This document shows positions 36,681 to 47,043 of a DNA stretch of 64,000 bases, one piece after another. The DNA is from an uncultured Schlesneria sp. (GTDB lineage: Bacteria > Planctomycetota > Planctomycetia > Planctomycetales > Planctomycetaceae), in the NCBI GenBank assembly GCA_903834925.1, contig CAILLA010000011.1, forward strand, positions 1-64,000, in the 5' to 3' direction. The position numbers and the translations under genes are program-made. Below the pieces are notes generated by a model that had not been told where the DNA came from, searched no databases, and saw only the letters and a program-made list of their open reading frames with translations. Numbering within the stretch: the first letter of the stretch is position 1; each line of letters begins with the position of its first letter.

Positions 36681-37040
36681 TCATTTCAGTGATTGAGCTG
36701 CGTAACTGACCGTCACATTCGTACGAATGCCGCCACGTGGTGTAAAGGCTCCGATCAATGTCATCGATCGAGGAAGCGTCACAGCCACGAGGTCGTCAAG
36801 GATCTGATTGGTCACCGCTTCGTAAAACGCACCGTGATTGCGATACTGCTGCAGATACATCTTCAACGACTTAAGTTCATAACAAAGTTGATCTGGTACG
36901 TAGGTCAACGTCAAAATTCCAAAGTCCGGCTGGCCCGTTTTTGGGCACAGGGAAGTGAATTCAGGACAGATCGTCTCGATCGAATAATCCCGCTGCGGGT
37001 ATGGATTGGGGAACGTTTCAAGCAAATCAATGAAGGACAT
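36681..37040 (-). CDS. queF: NADPH-dependent 7-cyano-7-deazaguanine reductase QueF
   Basis: The 119-residue protein is a unimodular Que[19 protein letters not shown] holds the nucleophilic Cys that forms a thioimide with preQ0, with the nearby Asp as acid, and [18 protein letters not shown] is the family's substrate-binding segment. It reduces preQ0 to preQ1 with NADPH in queuosine biosynthesis in the cytoplasm. Length agrees with the short bacterial type. No other queuosine genes are in the window. No clear ribosome site is seen. Confidence 0.95.
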   Translation of the reverse strand: MSFIDLLETFPNPYPQRDYSIETICPEFTSLCPKTGQPDFGILTLTYVPDQLCYELKSLKMYLQQYRNHGAFYEAVTNQILDDLVAVTLPRSMTLIGAFTPRGGIRTNVTVSYAAQSLK

Positions 37041-37105
37041 CGTTTTTCGTTTTCAATGGAAAGAAAATAAAAGTTAAAGCCGGTGCGTCGAAGACGACTC
37101 CAGCG

Positions 37106-37353
37106 AGGTTTCACCTTAGACCAAAGTAGCCATCATCGCTCTGCGTGATGAGCCTCGTTCGAGAACCAGGCAAATAACAATCCGCATAATATCCAAAACA
37201 GACCTCTAAATCGACAATTTGTTCCGAAGCTAAGGCAACGCTTGAATCGATTCCGACGCATGCTCATCACACGGAGCGATGATGGCTACTTTGAAAGAAA
37301 TCCTGAAATCTGGCTCATCGAGTCAAGTTTCATCCTCGAAGAAGTCCGATGAA
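37106..37353. repeat. Long terminal-inverted-repeat element, copy 2
   Basis: Arms at 37122-37153 and 37262-37293 (32 bases each) pair with two mismatches and enclose 108 bases. Outer flanks match copy 1 at 24788-25035 up to CGAAGAAGTCCGATGAA. It fills the gap between queF and the DUF711 gene and contains no gene. Confidence 0.82.
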
Positions 37354-37397
37354 GTGTCAACTCATGTCGGTATCGATTCAAAAATTCCTTGTGCAGT

Positions 37398-38756
37398 CTA
37401 CCTCGTCGGAGGAAGCCGTCCGCCACGCTGTATGAATTGACTGGAGAGCCCACTCCCTCTTACCGGAAGTATGACGGTACTGTTTTTCATGCCACCGTAG
37501 GAAACCATGTCGCCTGCTTCTTTTCCAGGGACCAGAATCAGTCGAACAGCAGCAGGTCTCCGATTCAAGACGGCGACCGAAACCTGATCGGAAATGATTG
37601 CAGAAAGTGTTGCCAGATCGGTGTCACCCGGTAAACAGATCAAGTCTAGTCCGTTCGTACCTGCATTCGCGGCTAGACATAGTTGATCGAATGTCAGCGT
37701 ACCCGACTGGGTTGCCGCAGCAAGCGATTCATCTTCCAGCACCGACAGCATGATGCGAGAGTACGCCCCCGCCGCACAGGATGCGAAGGCTGAACCGGCC
37801 CGCATGGCACTGAGAATCATTGTTAGAGCGGTTGCAGTCCCCGGTGCCCCCACTCGTTCAATCCCGAGCAACGGCAGCAGGTCAACAACGCTGTCACCGG
37901 GTCGATGGGTTGGGGCGAGCGTCACGTCGATGCTGCCAAAATCGGCACCCAATCGTGCCGCAATTTCTCGCCCGACGAGTTCCGCCGTTCGGGTCGCCTG
38001 GAACACTGCCGTTTGAATCACCGAGGCCAATTCATCCAAACGCGAATTTGGATGTTCGAGCAAACGCTGCTCAAGTGCATGTCGGATAATCGCCGCTGCT
38101 CCGACACCGACGTGGACAACCAGGTCTCCCCAACCATCACCGAGACAGGTACCAGTCAAATGAGGATGACCCGTAGAGTCGTTGGCCAGCACCGCAAGCT
38201 TTGCTGCGGCATCTCCATTCCGATGGCTGGATGCATCTGCGGCCTTAATCAACGTCTCGGCCACCAGAGTGATTGCTTCCATATTGACGCCGTTTTCAGT
38301 CGATCCGACGTGAACCGCCGCTCGCAATCGTTCTGTCTGGCTAAGTGCTTCGGGCAGACTCGCGATCAATTGTCTGGCGCTGTGGGTCATCCCGTGTTGC
38401 ACATCGGCCGCGTATCCTCCGATTCGTTCGGCATGGACGTTGGCTGCAGCACCATCCAGCGTTTTGGCGATATTCACAAAGTCAGGAGCCTGAAAGCCTT
38501 GGGCGACCCGGTCAATCGGCGTAACACACAATCGCCGCTGGAGCACGGGAACACCCATCAGCGATGCGACTTCTGTGCAGACAGCGTTCATTCGCCCCGC
38601 TTTGGCAACAATCCGCTGGTAAATTCCATCACACAATTTATGGAAGTTGCGATCGGCACAATCAGAGATATTAATTCCCAGAGTCACCGTGCGAACATCC
38701 AGCGGCAACTGTCGCAGTTGTTGTAAGGCAGAGAAAAATCCCGATCGTTGATCCAT
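37398..38756 (-). CDS. DUF711 (UPF0210) family protein
   Basis: The 452-residue protein has the DUF711 opening VRTVTLGINISDCAD, the core SLMGVPVLQRRLCVTPID and a long conserved C-terminal half (STENGVNMEAI; DVTLAPTHRPGDSVVDLL). It is cytoplasmic and of unknown activity. In many bacteria a DUF711 gene lies next to a small ACT-domain gene, and here the ACT protein is directly upstream (80-base gap, same strand), so the two are probably an operon and work together. Confidence 0.93.
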   Translation of the reverse strand: MDQRSGFFSALQQLRQLPLDVRTVTLGINISDCADRNFHKLCDGIYQRIVAKAGRMNAVCTEVASLMGVPVLQRRLCVTPIDRVAQGFQAPDFVNIAKTLDGAAANVHAERIGGYAADVQHGMTHSARQLIASLPEALSQTERLRAAVHVGSTENGVNMEAITLVAETLIKAADASSHRNGDAAAKLAVLANDSTGHPHLTGTCLGDGWGDLVVHVGVGAAAIIRHALEQRLLEHPNSRLDELASVIQTAVFQATRTAELVGREIAARLGADFGSIDVTLAPTHRPGDSVVDLLPLLGIERVGAPGTATALTMILSAMRAGSAFASCAAGAYSRIMLSVLEDESLAAATQSGTLTFDQLCLAANAGTNGLDLICLPGDTDLATLSAIISDQVSVAVLNRRPAAVRLILVPGKEAGDMVSYGGMKNSTVILPVRGSGLSSQFIQRGGRLPPTR

Positions 38757-38835
38757 AATTGTCGCTCAACTGGTCTGTTCATTGAATGTTGCGAAGCGTT
38801 ACGGCGAATTCTATCAGCCGCTTGAAACAAAGCGT

Positions 38836-39426
38836 CTAAGGACCAGCCGTGTTAAATCCGACTGGTTCAGGATGAGCCAATCCGGCGATCACTCTACGAT
38901 GCTGTAATGCCACCGTGATTCCATCATCTCGAAATTCGTTACGAAGTTCTTCGCACAAATGCAGCGCGTCGATTCCCGGTGGAACAGAAAGCTCCATCGC
39001 CGCTAAAAACATGTGACTCGACCCTTGCAGGCGACCTTGAAGATCGATCAGGTCAATTCCATCCTGAGCCAGACGGTGAGCAAGAAATCGAAGAATACCT
39101 GGCCGATCAGGCCCTGAAAGCGTCAGTACATATCGTTCTTTTGGCGTCGGCTCGGTCTCACCATCAAAGCCCATTTCGATCGACGGATCGCGAAGTGTGA
39201 CTTCGGCCCCGAAAGCACGGCAGACCGCACGGATGTGGTCGATGATCACCTCAGGGTCCTGATCTTCGGGAAACTCGGTGGCCATCATCATCGCAAAAAA
39301 CTTTTGAATGACGACTTGACTGACATCCAGCATGTTGCCGCCAAGTTCGTCGAGGGCATTAGCCAGCGCAGCAAGTATCCCTGTCCGATTCGCTGCGACA
39401 ACAGTCATGATGTAAAGTTTCGCCAT
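38836..39426 (-). CDS. Tandem ACT-domain protein (GcvR-like)
   Basis: Residues ~1-80 (LYIMTVVAANRTGILAALAN) and ~95-175 (RYVLTLSGPDRPGILRFLAH) are two ACT domains, which bind amino acids or related ligands. The tandem layout recalls GcvR, the glycine-cleavage repressor accessory protein. In other bacteria the partner of DUF711 is usually a single-ACT protein (UPF0237); here it is double. It probably binds a small ligand and controls or assists DUF711. The start at 39426 lacks a strong ribosome site. Confidence 0.9.
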   Translation of the reverse strand: MAKLYIMTVVAANRTGILAALANALDELGGNMLDVSQVVIQKFFAMMMATEFPEDQDPEVIIDHIRAVCRAFGAEVTLRDPSIEMGFDGETEPTPKERYVLTLSGPDRPGILRFLAHRLAQDGIDLIDLQGRLQGSSHMFLAAMELSVPPGIDALHLCEELRNEFRDDGITVALQHRRVIAGLAHPEPVGFNTAGP

Positions 39427-39478
39427 GATATTTTTCTAACGAGAAATCGTTGAATCCGTGATTGAGATGACGACTGTT

Positions 39479-40267
39479 TCAGCCACCAAGCAATATTCGC
39501 TGGATAAATTTCACTCCCCGACTCACATCATAACCAGGATCGCTTCCTTGAGTGCGGATCGAGGTCAGCCAGCCTCGATAATCCATTTCACCAAGAGTTG
39601 CCAGGACTTCAATCCAGTCAACATTTCCCTGTCCAACCGCTTCTTCCTGACCTCCGTCAATTCCCGCATCGCCGTCGCGTAATTGGAAATGTAACACCAG
39701 ATTGTGAAGTAACCGCAGCGACTCGGCTACCGGACGCCGCGTCATGGCAAAATGAGCCGGATCGAAGTCGATTCCAATTGGCCCCGTCTTGATTTCGTCA
39801 AGCAACGTTCGAAGCGTCTCGGCAGAATCGTTTGACGGAGTGATCGCCAGGGCCGTTCCGATATGGTTGGCATGTTTTGCCAGATCGCAAAGACCTTCCA
39901 CCAGCAATTTTCGCTCTTTCGATTCCGGATCTTCCGGAATCCGCCCAACGCGAAGACACAACGTAGTGGCCTTGATCGAATAAGCAAATCGCATCGCATC
40001 ACGAATCGCCGCGATCCGAACATCGATTTTGTCAGGCTCGTACAAAGGATAATTGAGAGGAAACACCGCACTCGCAACAGACAGTCCGTGTTCCCGGATC
40101 TGGTGCAACAGGTCACGACGACCGGTTTCGGTCAATTCACTGGCTTTCAGTTCGTTTCGGACATCAAACTGCAAGCCCTGGACGTTCAGCTCAGCCGCCG
40201 ATTTGATCGACGCCACAAGAGGCTGAACGAAGCAACGAGTCGCAATGGCAAGTCGAAATTTATGCAT
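39479..40267 (-). CDS. Sugar phosphate isomerase/epimerase-like TIM barrel
   Basis: ATG 40267 (MHKFRLAIATRCF) gives 262 residues; the frame is open to 40312. The pattern LAIATRCFVQPLVASIKSAA, then LRVGRIPEDPESKE, PIGIDFDPAHF and YRGWLTSIRTQG follows xylose-isomerase-like TIM barrels (AP endonuclease 2 family), which isomerise or epimerise sugars using a divalent metal. The GIDFDPAHF motif provides the usual Asp/His metal ligands. Substrate unknown. It is upstream of the ACT/DUF711 pair on the same strand (52 bases from the ACT gene) and may be in the same transcript. Confidence 0.88.
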   Translation of the reverse strand: MHKFRLAIATRCFVQPLVASIKSAAELNVQGLQFDVRNELKASELTETGRRDLLHQIREHGLSVASAVFPLNYPLYEPDKIDVRIAAIRDAMRFAYSIKATTLCLRVGRIPEDPESKERKLLVEGLCDLAKHANHIGTALAITPSNDSAETLRTLLDEIKTGPIGIDFDPAHFAMTRRPVAESLRLLHNLVLHFQLRDGDAGIDGGQEEAVGQGNVDWIEVLATLGEMDYRGWLTSIRTQGSDPGYDVSRGVKFIQRILLGG

Positions 40268-40579
40268 AGTCGGCGAAATCGTTCTGAATGAGATCTTTGC
40301 AAGGACTTCCACAGTCTAACAAACCACAAGAATTTGCCCACGAACCCAGCCCAGCCCGTAAGGAACGCTGGAAGGAAGGTAGGAAGTCAGCTCAAACCAC
40401 CGACCCTAAAGTCCCAGACGAGCCTAGGATGTCAATCCTCCGAATGCGACTGCTGGAACGTTGGTCCGAAAACAGGAAATTTGCTGATTCAAGAAGATGA
40501 TTGGACCTGTAGCATGATATTCTTCTGAGTTAAAATGTCGTCGAGTGGTTGGTAAGTGATTGAACGTATCAGGCAGATC
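40268..40579. other. Intergenic stretch before the chemosensory operon
   Basis: This gap separates divergent transcripts and should hold promoters for both. I see no gene, no convincing -35/-10 pair and no strong hairpin. Confidence 0.4.
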
Positions 40580-42436
40580 ATGACATCTTCAATTGAACAA
40601 GTAACAGACGAACTGCTGCGCCATGGATTACTTAGTGACGATTCGATGGCCGAGTCGTGTCATGAACTGGAAAAACGAGGCGATTCGCTCACAAAAGAAA
40701 ACCTTTTGTCGCTATTGACCTCAACGGGGAAACTAACTCCGTTTCAGGCGGAAGAAGTCCGACAAGGGCGAGCGAATCATTTATTGATCGGAAACTATCT
40801 TGTTCTCAGCCGTCTCGGCGAAGGAGGCATGGGAACGGTTTATAAGGCGTTTCACAGGCGGATGCAGCGTCTGGTGGCAATCAAGGTCATTAAAAAAGAT
40901 GTCGCCACGCGAGATTTCATCTCTCGTTTTCGCCGTGAAATCCAGATGTTGGCCCGATTGAACCATCCGAATATGGTGATCGCCTACGATTCGGACCAGT
41001 GTCTGATGGGCGAATTCCTGGTGATGGAATATGTCGAAGGGACGGACCTGGCGGAAGTCTTGAAGCGGAGTGGGACATTGAGCCTTGCGGAGGCAATTTC
41101 CGCCGTTCGCCAGGCTGCCCTTGCCCTGGACTATGCACATCGGCAAGGGATCGTACACCGTGACATCAAGCCAGCAAATCTGTTGCGCGATGTATCAGGG
41201 TGTATTAAAGTCGTCGACCTGGGACTTGCTCGCCTTGCGGAATGGGAGGGGGCCAAGGGTTTCGAATTGACGCAGATGGGTGCGGTGACCGGCACGGTGG
41301 ATTACATGTCACCCGAACAGGCCGAAACTCCACTGTCGGTCGATCTGCGCAGTGACGTCTACAGTCTTGGTTGTACGATGTTTTACCTGCTTACGGGTGG
41401 GCCGGTTTTCACGAAATCGAGCCTTGTTGCCCGTGTAATGGCTCATCGGAATGACCCTCCTCCAAAACTCAATTTTGTACGAAAAGACGTCCCACAGGGG
41501 CTGGATGCAATCTTTCAAAAAATGGTTGCCAAAGCACCGAACGATCGATTTTCCTCGATGCAGGAAGTCGTTGATTCTTTGGAAAAGTTGGATCGTTCGT
41601 TGAAGGATCATCAGCCAACTCAGGTCATCAATCGACAAGACATCACTCCACAGTGGATGCCTGAACGAGCGCGAGTGATGCTGGTCGAACAGTCTCGATT
41701 GCAATCAGGCGTCATTGGCAAAATTCTGGCAGAAATCGGTGTCACAAATGTGCAAGCCGTTTCGTCAGGCAAGGACGCACTCGAACAATTCAACACGATT
41801 TCACCAACGGTCGTGTTGAGCAGTATGAAGTTATCAGACATGAGCGGCTTGGAACTGGCTGCCCGTATTCGCGATTCCATACGGTGCCCGGATTCCGGAA
41901 TCATTCTGATGACCGGAAATGACTGGAGTTCCGATCTCCAAGCGGCCATAAAACGTCTCGGGCGAACGCAAATGATCCGGAAGCCATTTAACGCAGAAAA
42001 CCTGCGTAAGATTATCGAACAGACGTTAAGCGACCAGGACCGCAATCAACAGCAATTGGATGGGCTAAACGAACTTCGGGTGCTGATCGTTGACGACAGT
42101 GGCGTCGCACGGCGTCACGCTCAGGAAACTCTGACACGACTCGGATTTTCGCGATTTACGCAGGCTGACGATGGTGTGACGGCGATTGAGCAATTAGAGA
42201 AAGCATCGTTTGATCTCGTCGTCACAGACTACAACATGCCGCAAATGGACGGGCAGCAGCTGATCACATACATCCGTCAGGCAAGCAATCATCCCGATGT
42301 CCCGATCGTCATGGTGACCACGGAATTCGACCCGCAAAAGCTCGCTTCGGTGTATCAGCTTGGCGTTTCTGCCATCTGCAACAAAAGCTTCGATCTCGAA
42401 CTTGTCCGCAACATCGTCATGAAATTGTTTGCATGA
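40580..42436 (+). CDS. Ser/Thr protein kinase fused to two receiver domains
   Basis: ATG 40580 (AGG six bases upstream) is used; GTG 40556 is possible. Residues 1-70 are the helical N-terminal region common in planctomycete kinases (GKLTPFQAEEVRQG). The kinase domain (~70-345) has the P-loop LGEGGMGTVYKA, HRDIKPANLL and DLG in place of DFG. A first receiver (~363-490) lacks the phospho-acceptor: its strand reads VVLSSMKLSDMSG where Asp is expected. A second (~499-618) is intact (LIVDDSG, VVTDYNMPQMDG, and a Lys before the last helix). There is no transmembrane segment, so it is cytoplasmic. It heads the chemosensory operon with no free CheY, so CheA is likely to phosphorylate the second receiver and thereby tune the kinase; that step is inference. 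Confidence 0.93.
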   Translation: MTSSIEQVTDELLRHGLLSDDSMAESCHELEKRGDSLTKENLLSLLTSTGKLTPFQAEEVRQGRANHLLIGNYLVLSRLGEGGMGTVYKAFHRRMQRLVAIKVIKKDVATRDFISRFRREIQMLARLNHPNMVIAYDSDQCLMGEFLVMEYVEGTDLAEVLKRSGTLSLAEAISAVRQAALALDYAHRQGIVHRDIKPANLLRDVSGCIKVVDLGLARLAEWEGAKGFELTQMGAVTGTVDYMSPEQAETPLSVDLRSDVYSLGCTMFYLLTGGPVFTKSSLVARVMAHRNDPPPKLNFVRKDVPQGLDAIFQKMVAKAPNDRFSSMQEVVDSLEKLDRSLKDHQPTQVINRQDITPQWMPERARVMLVEQSRLQSGVIGKILAEIGVTNVQAVSSGKDALEQFNTISPTVVLSSMKLSDMSGLELAARIRDSIRCPDSGIILMTGNDWSSDLQAAIKRLGRTQMIRKPFNAENLRKIIEQTLSDQDRNQQQLDGLNELRVLIVDDSGVARRHAQETLTRLGFSRFTQADDGVTAIEQLEKASFDLVVTDYNMPQMDGQQLITYIRQASNHPDVPIVMVTTEFDPQKLASVYQLGVSAICNKSFDLELVRNIVMKLFA

Positions 42437-42648
42437 CCATGCGAGTTCGAATCTCATGTTCCCAAAAATCATCGTCTGGTCGTAATCGTCAGAACCGGTA
42501 AGGGCAACCTTGTTTTGACGAAAATGGATGACTTTTGCGATCAAAGTGTGGAGCGTACACCTGCTCATTCGGTAGCGTCGCATTAGAAAATGATCCGGTT
42601 TTGTAACCGCAAACTACAAAATCTTTGTCTCGAACTAATCCAAAAGCC

Positions 42649-44982
42649 ATGTCCCACGATCAAGAGATCCTTCAAGAATTCGTCGTCGAATGTCGTGAAG
42701 GATTGGACCGCATCGATGCCGTGCTGGTTGCACTGGAAGCTGCGCCTGAGGATAAGTCGCGCCTGGACGTTGTCTTTCGGATCTTGCATACGATTAAAGG
42801 AAACGCGGGATTTCTGGAGTTTCCCAAACTGGGTGCGATAGCCCATGCGGGTGAATCCCTGTTATCCAAGCTGGTTAACGGTTCACTTAACGTCAATCCG
42901 CAGGTCGCTGACCTCTTGTTGAGGTTGGTGGATGTCATCAGGAATATCGTCGCCGAAGTCGATGCCAGTGGAACCGAAGGTGATTTGACCAATGAAGATT
43001 TAATTCGCGAACTGACTGATTGGACGACGAAAGCGTCGAAAGAAACCCCTTCCGATCAGTTAAAGCCGTCCATCGTCAAACCCAAAGTCCCTGATTCAAC
43101 TTCAACTCAGCAAGAACCCGTGCGGACTTATGACGCTGACGTTTCAAAGGGCGCTGCGGATACGAAAACTCAGGTACTCGATAAATCAGAGATCCTTGCT
43201 CAGCCAGTCACAGCAGAGCCAAAAATAGGCCAGTTGGAATCCCCTTCTTTCGTGGAGCCGCCTCGGCCTGCGACGAATACTGCAAGTCTCAGTGACGCAG
43301 GGTCTGGTGCGTCTCTCAGCAGTCGGGTTTTTTCTGAACCCGAACAGTCGACCGTCATCCGCGTTCAGATCGACCATCTCGATGACTTGATGAATCTGGT
43401 GGGTGAACTGGTGCTGACTCGTAACCGAATCGTTCAGATCACCGCCAGTCGTCAGGATGACGAATTGACAGAACCGATTCAGCGACTGAATCGTCTGACC
43501 GCCGCATTGCAGGATGGAGTGATGCGCACGCGAATGCAGCCTGTTCGCAATGCCTGGAAAAAGTATCCACGCATCGTACGTGATCTCGCAAAACAATGCG
43601 GCAAGCAATGTGAGATCGAATTACAGGGAGGCGATACCGAACTCGACAAATCAATGCTCGAAGCCATCGCTGATCCTCTGGTGCATCTGGTTCGAAATTC
43701 GATCGATCATGGGATCGAAAAGCCTTACTTGCGCCGAATCAAAGGGAAACCTGAAACCGGTAGACTGCTGGTTCGTGCATTCCAGGAAAGTGGACAGGTC
43801 CACATTGAGATTTCTGATGATGGAGCCGGGCTGGACCTGGAACGCATTCGAAAAAAAGCGGTTGAAGTTGGGATTATTCCTCGCGAAAAGGAGCTGTTGG
43901 CGACCGAAAGCGAACTGCGAAATTCAATTTTTCTCCCTGGATTTACGACCGCAGACAAAGTGACAAGTCTGTCGGGCCGAGGCGTGGGGATGGATGTCGT
44001 AAAGACCTCCATCGAACAAATTGGTGGAACCATTGAACTGCATAGTCAGAAGGATCTCGGCACAACCATTCGTCTGACCGTACCACTGACATTAGCGATT
44101 GTTCCCGCCGTCATGGTCGCTTGCGGGTCTCAGCGATTTGCGATTCCGCAAATCAATGTCGTGGAGATGCTGCGTCTGGAAGGTGAGGAACGGTATCTTG
44201 CTTGCGACCTGTTTTACGACACCCCTGTTTTGAAACTGCGCGGCGAACTGTTGCCAATGGCTGACTTGGGCGAGAAACTGCACATTCATTCGAGCAGCGG
44301 TATTTCGATTCGCGAAAAACTCGAAATCCTGGTGTTGAAGTCCGGGACGCGTCGGTTCGCCTTGCTGGTCGATGCGATCGGCGATGCCCAGGAAATCGTT
44401 GTCAAACCGCTGGGTGACCTGCTTGCGAGTCAAACCGAATATAGCGGCGCAGCACTGATGGGTGATGGGTCGATCGCCTTGATTCTTGATGTACTGGGGA
44501 TTGCACGCAGCGCGGGTTTGCTGGAGTCTGAGAAAACTCTGTTTCATGATTCCAGTGTGGCTCCTGTTTTGGACCCTGGTCTCGAACAGCAAGTTTTGAT
44601 TTGCGAGGTGGATGGTACACGCCAGATCGCAATACCTCTGGCAGACGTCGTCTGCCTTGAAAAGATTTCTTCAGCGAAGATTGAAAAGTCGCTAACAGGC
44701 GAAGTCGTGCAGTATCGGGGCGAAATCCTGCCTCTACATCAATTGTCGCAAAACCGGTTAGAGGTGAGTACGCCAGCATCTGACGAGCAGTTCCTTTCCG
44801 TCGTAATTTATCGTGTTGCGGAAACGTGGATGGGTTTGCTGGTCGATCGGATTATCGATGTGGCACAGCGACCGACAGACTTGCGATCTGCCGAAGCGAT
44901 CGTGCAACCCAACGGTCCCGCCACGGTCGTCGGGACTGCGGTGGTGCTTGGACGAGTGACTGATTTTCTGCATCTGAACTAA
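42649..44982 (+). CDS. cheA: Chemotaxis histidine kinase CheA with two CheW-like domains
   Basis: ATG 42649 (MSHDQEILQEFVVECREG) is preferred to TTG 42625. Domains in order: Hpt (~1-110) with phosphorylatable His in ILHTIKGNAGFL; a long linker with no clear CheY-binding P2 domain; dimerisation helices (~237-300, DDLMNLVGELVLTRNRI); HATPase (~340-475) with LVHLVRNSIDHGIE, DDGAGLD and GRGVGMDVV; a first CheW-like domain (~480-610); and a second (~643-777, VLICEVDGTRQIAIPLADV). Standard CheA has one CheW domain. The protein autophosphorylates with ATP under receptor control and passes phosphate to receivers in the STPK fusion and CheB. It lies 212 bases after the kinase gene. Confidence 0.95.
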   Translation: MSHDQEILQEFVVECREGLDRIDAVLVALEAAPEDKSRLDVVFRILHTIKGNAGFLEFPKLGAIAHAGESLLSKLVNGSLNVNPQVADLLLRLVDVIRNIVAEVDASGTEGDLTNEDLIRELTDWTTKASKETPSDQLKPSIVKPKVPDSTSTQQEPVRTYDADVSKGAADTKTQVLDKSEILAQPVTAEPKIGQLESPSFVEPPRPATNTASLSDAGSGASLSSRVFSEPEQSTVIRVQIDHLDDLMNLVGELVLTRNRIVQITASRQDDELTEPIQRLNRLTAALQDGVMRTRMQPVRNAWKKYPRIVRDLAKQCGKQCEIELQGGDTELDKSMLEAIADPLVHLVRNSIDHGIEKPYLRRIKGKPETGRLLVRAFQESGQVHIEISDDGAGLDLERIRKKAVEVGIIPREKELLATESELRNSIFLPGFTTADKVTSLSGRGVGMDVVKTSIEQIGGTIELHSQKDLGTTIRLTVPLTLAIVPAVMVACGSQRFAIPQINVVEMLRLEGEERYLACDLFYDTPVLKLRGELLPMADLGEKLHIHSSSGISIREKLEILVLKSGTRRFALLVDAIGDAQEIVVKPLGDLLASQTEYSGAALMGDGSIALILDVLGIARSAGLLESEKTLFHDSSVAPVLDPGLEQQVLICEVDGTRQIAIPLADVVCLEKISSAKIEKSLTGEVVQYRGEILPLHQLSQNRLEVSTPASDEQFLSVVIYRVAETWMGLLVDRIIDVAQRPTDLRSAEAIVQPNGPATVVGTAVVLGRVTDFLHLN

Positions 44983-45027
44983 AAACAACGAATGATTTAT
45001 TCCTGATTGATACCGTGAGATTGACCA

Positions 45028-47031
45028 ATGGCAGCCAACTTTTTGACGCGTCGGAGAATTTCCAATAAACTGTTGTGGATCAGCTTGAGCTTTTCACTTC
45101 CGATCGCCGTCCTGCTGTACTTCATGATCGCGGGATTCAACCGGGACATTCGGTTTGCTGAGCAGGAACTGGCAGGGATCGAGTTTCAACGGCCAATCCA
45201 TGACTTGTCGCGAAGCCTGGCTCGTCACGACTGGCTCTCACGCGCTGACAAAGTTGTTGAATCGGAGCTGGCCAGCGAACAGGGAAAAATTGACCAGTCG
45301 CTTCAAAGGCTCGACGGATTACAACGGCATTTGGGTGAAACCCTGCAAGTTAACGAAGCCGCCCTCGCTCAACGACAGCGTTCGGCTTCGCTCCCTCGTG
45401 AAATGATTGAGTCATGGCAGCGGTATAAATCAGAAAGGGCACAGCTAAGCCCTGAAGTCAACGAGGCTCGCCACCAGGCTTTTGGAGATCATGCACGAAA
45501 ACTGGCAGCGCATGTGATTGACACGTCGAATTTGATTCTTGATCCAGACCTCGACAGCTTTTATCTGGTGGACGGAATCTGCATCGGTCTGCCCCGGCTT
45601 CAAAACCATCTTGCCGAATTGCGATTGCTGGTCAGAAAGTCCTTTGCCAAACCGGAGTTGGAAATGGCTGACGTTGTCAATCTGGTTTCTACTGGCCGAT
45701 TGATCAAGGAAGCTGATTACGATCCTGTCGTCAACAGCATTCGGACGGCTTTAGCCGAAGACATTAATTTTCACGGAATCAGTAACTCCATGAGGCAGAT
45801 CGAACCCGCACTCGATAGCTTTATCGTGGCCATCGATTCACTGTTAGGCCAACTCACTGTCGGCGAGACAAACAGGTTGGATGGACGCGGTGCCGAAATC
45901 GACCAGCAGATCGTCAAGGCGTTAGAGGCCAGTTATCAGTTGGGGAACGTCGGTGAGCGAGAACTAACGGAATTACTGTCGATTCGCGCCAAGGTGTTTC
46001 GAAATGGAAGACTGTGGTCGCTGTTACTGACGGCACTGGCTCTGGGTGTCGCCGTCGGTCTGGTTGTCATTGTTGCTCGCAGTATTACCAGCCCTCTTGC
46101 CAACTGCGTGAGTGGACTGCAATCGCTGGCTAACCGCGATCTGACCCGGCGGATGAACGTCAGGTCCGACTCCGAAATTGGCGAAATCTCTACCGCCGTG
46201 GATCAGGCTGCAGAAGGAATGCTTGCAGCCATCCGTTCTATCCGTTCCGGAGCATCAGAACTGAACCGTGCGGCAGATCGTCAGACCGAGGTAAGTTGTC
46301 AGATGTCGACCACCGCCGAAATGACATCACAACAGGCACATCGGACGTCCTTGGTCGCAGAACAAGTCAGTAACAACACTCAGGCCGTTTCGCTGGCCAT
46401 GAACGAACTGAGTACCGCGATTCGTGAGATTGCAAACAACACTCACCAGGCAGCTCGCGTTGCCACCGATGCGGTTCAGTTGGCGGCGACAACCAATTCG
46501 ACAGTGGCAAAACTCGGTCAAAGCAGTGCGGAAATTGGTGAAGTGATTAAGGTCATCACTTCGATCGCCGAGCAAACCAACATGCTTTCGTTGAATGCAA
46601 CGATCGAAGCCGCTCGTGCGGGTGAAGCTGGTAAGGGCTTTGCTGTCGTGGCGAACGCGGTCAAGGAGCTTGCCAAGCAGACGGCCGGTGCGACGGAAAC
46701 GATTCGTCGCAAGATCGATGTGACTCAAAGCGACATTCGCGAATCCGTTGCGGCGATCAGTCGTATCAGTCAAACGATTCAGCAGATCAACGACTTCCAG
46801 AACTCGATTGCCGGGGCGGTCGAAGAACAAACTGTTGTCACTCGTGATATCAGTCGCAACGTGGCCGATGCGGCGAAAGGGACCTTGGAGATTACAGAAA
46901 ACGTGATTCAGGTTGCTAAAGCCGCAGAAGGAACGGCCGCTGGTGCGGCGGCAACAAGGGCCGCCGCTGAAGATGCGACTCGCCTGGCGACACAGCTTAA
47001 TGAACTGGTTTCCCAATTCCGTAGTGACTGA
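45028..47031 (+). CDS. Methyl-accepting chemotaxis receptor
   Basis: The 667-residue protein has an N-terminal membrane helix ([21 protein letters not shown]), a ~290-residue periplasmic helical sensor, a second helix near 330 ([19 protein letters not shown]), a HAMP domain and a long signalling coiled coil. The hairpin tip [31 protein letters not shown] is centred near residue 525 and is shown here only by its key block [13 protein letters not shown]. No pentapeptide tether for CheR is found at the C terminus. It probably senses an envelope or periplasmic cue and controls CheA through CheW. It is the only receptor in the cluster. Confidence 0.95.
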   Translation: MAANFLTRRRISNKLLWISLSFSLPIAVLLYFMIAGFNRDIRFAEQELAGIEFQRPIHDLSRSLARHDWLSRADKVVESELASEQGKIDQSLQRLDGLQRHLGETLQVNEAALAQRQRSASLPREMIESWQRYKSERAQLSPEVNEARHQAFGDHARKLAAHVIDTSNLILDPDLDSFYLVDGICIGLPRLQNHLAELRLLVRKSFAKPELEMADVVNLVSTGRLIKEADYDPVVNSIRTALAEDINFHGISNSMRQIEPALDSFIVAIDSLLGQLTVGETNRLDGRGAEIDQQIVKALEASYQLGNVGERELTELLSIRAKVFRNGRLWSLLLTALALGVAVGLVVIVARSITSPLANCVSGLQSLANRDLTRRMNVRSDSEIGEISTAVDQAAEGMLAAIRSIRSGASELNRAADRQTEVSCQMSTTAEMTSQQAHRTSLVAEQVSNNTQAVSLAMNELSTAIREIANNTHQAARVATDAVQLAATTNSTVAKLGQSSAEIGEVIKVITSIAEQTNMLSLNATIEAARAGEAGKGFAVVANAVKELAKQTAGATETIRRKIDVTQSDIRESVAAISRISQTIQQINDFQNSIAGAVEEQTVVTRDISRNVADAAKGTLEITENVIQVAKAAEGTAAGAAATRAAAEDATRLATQLNELVSQFRSD

Positions 47032-47043
47032 AGTTTGCATTCA

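Noticed and set aside
35776-36696. 306-residue plus-strand frame across the inverted repeat and the VOC gene
   Set aside because: It spans a hairpin repeat and is antisense to a clear VOC-domain gene; composition is Arg/Ser-rich as in shadow frames.
37905-38726. 273-residue plus-strand frame
   Set aside because: Antisense to the DUF711 gene, with no motif of its own.
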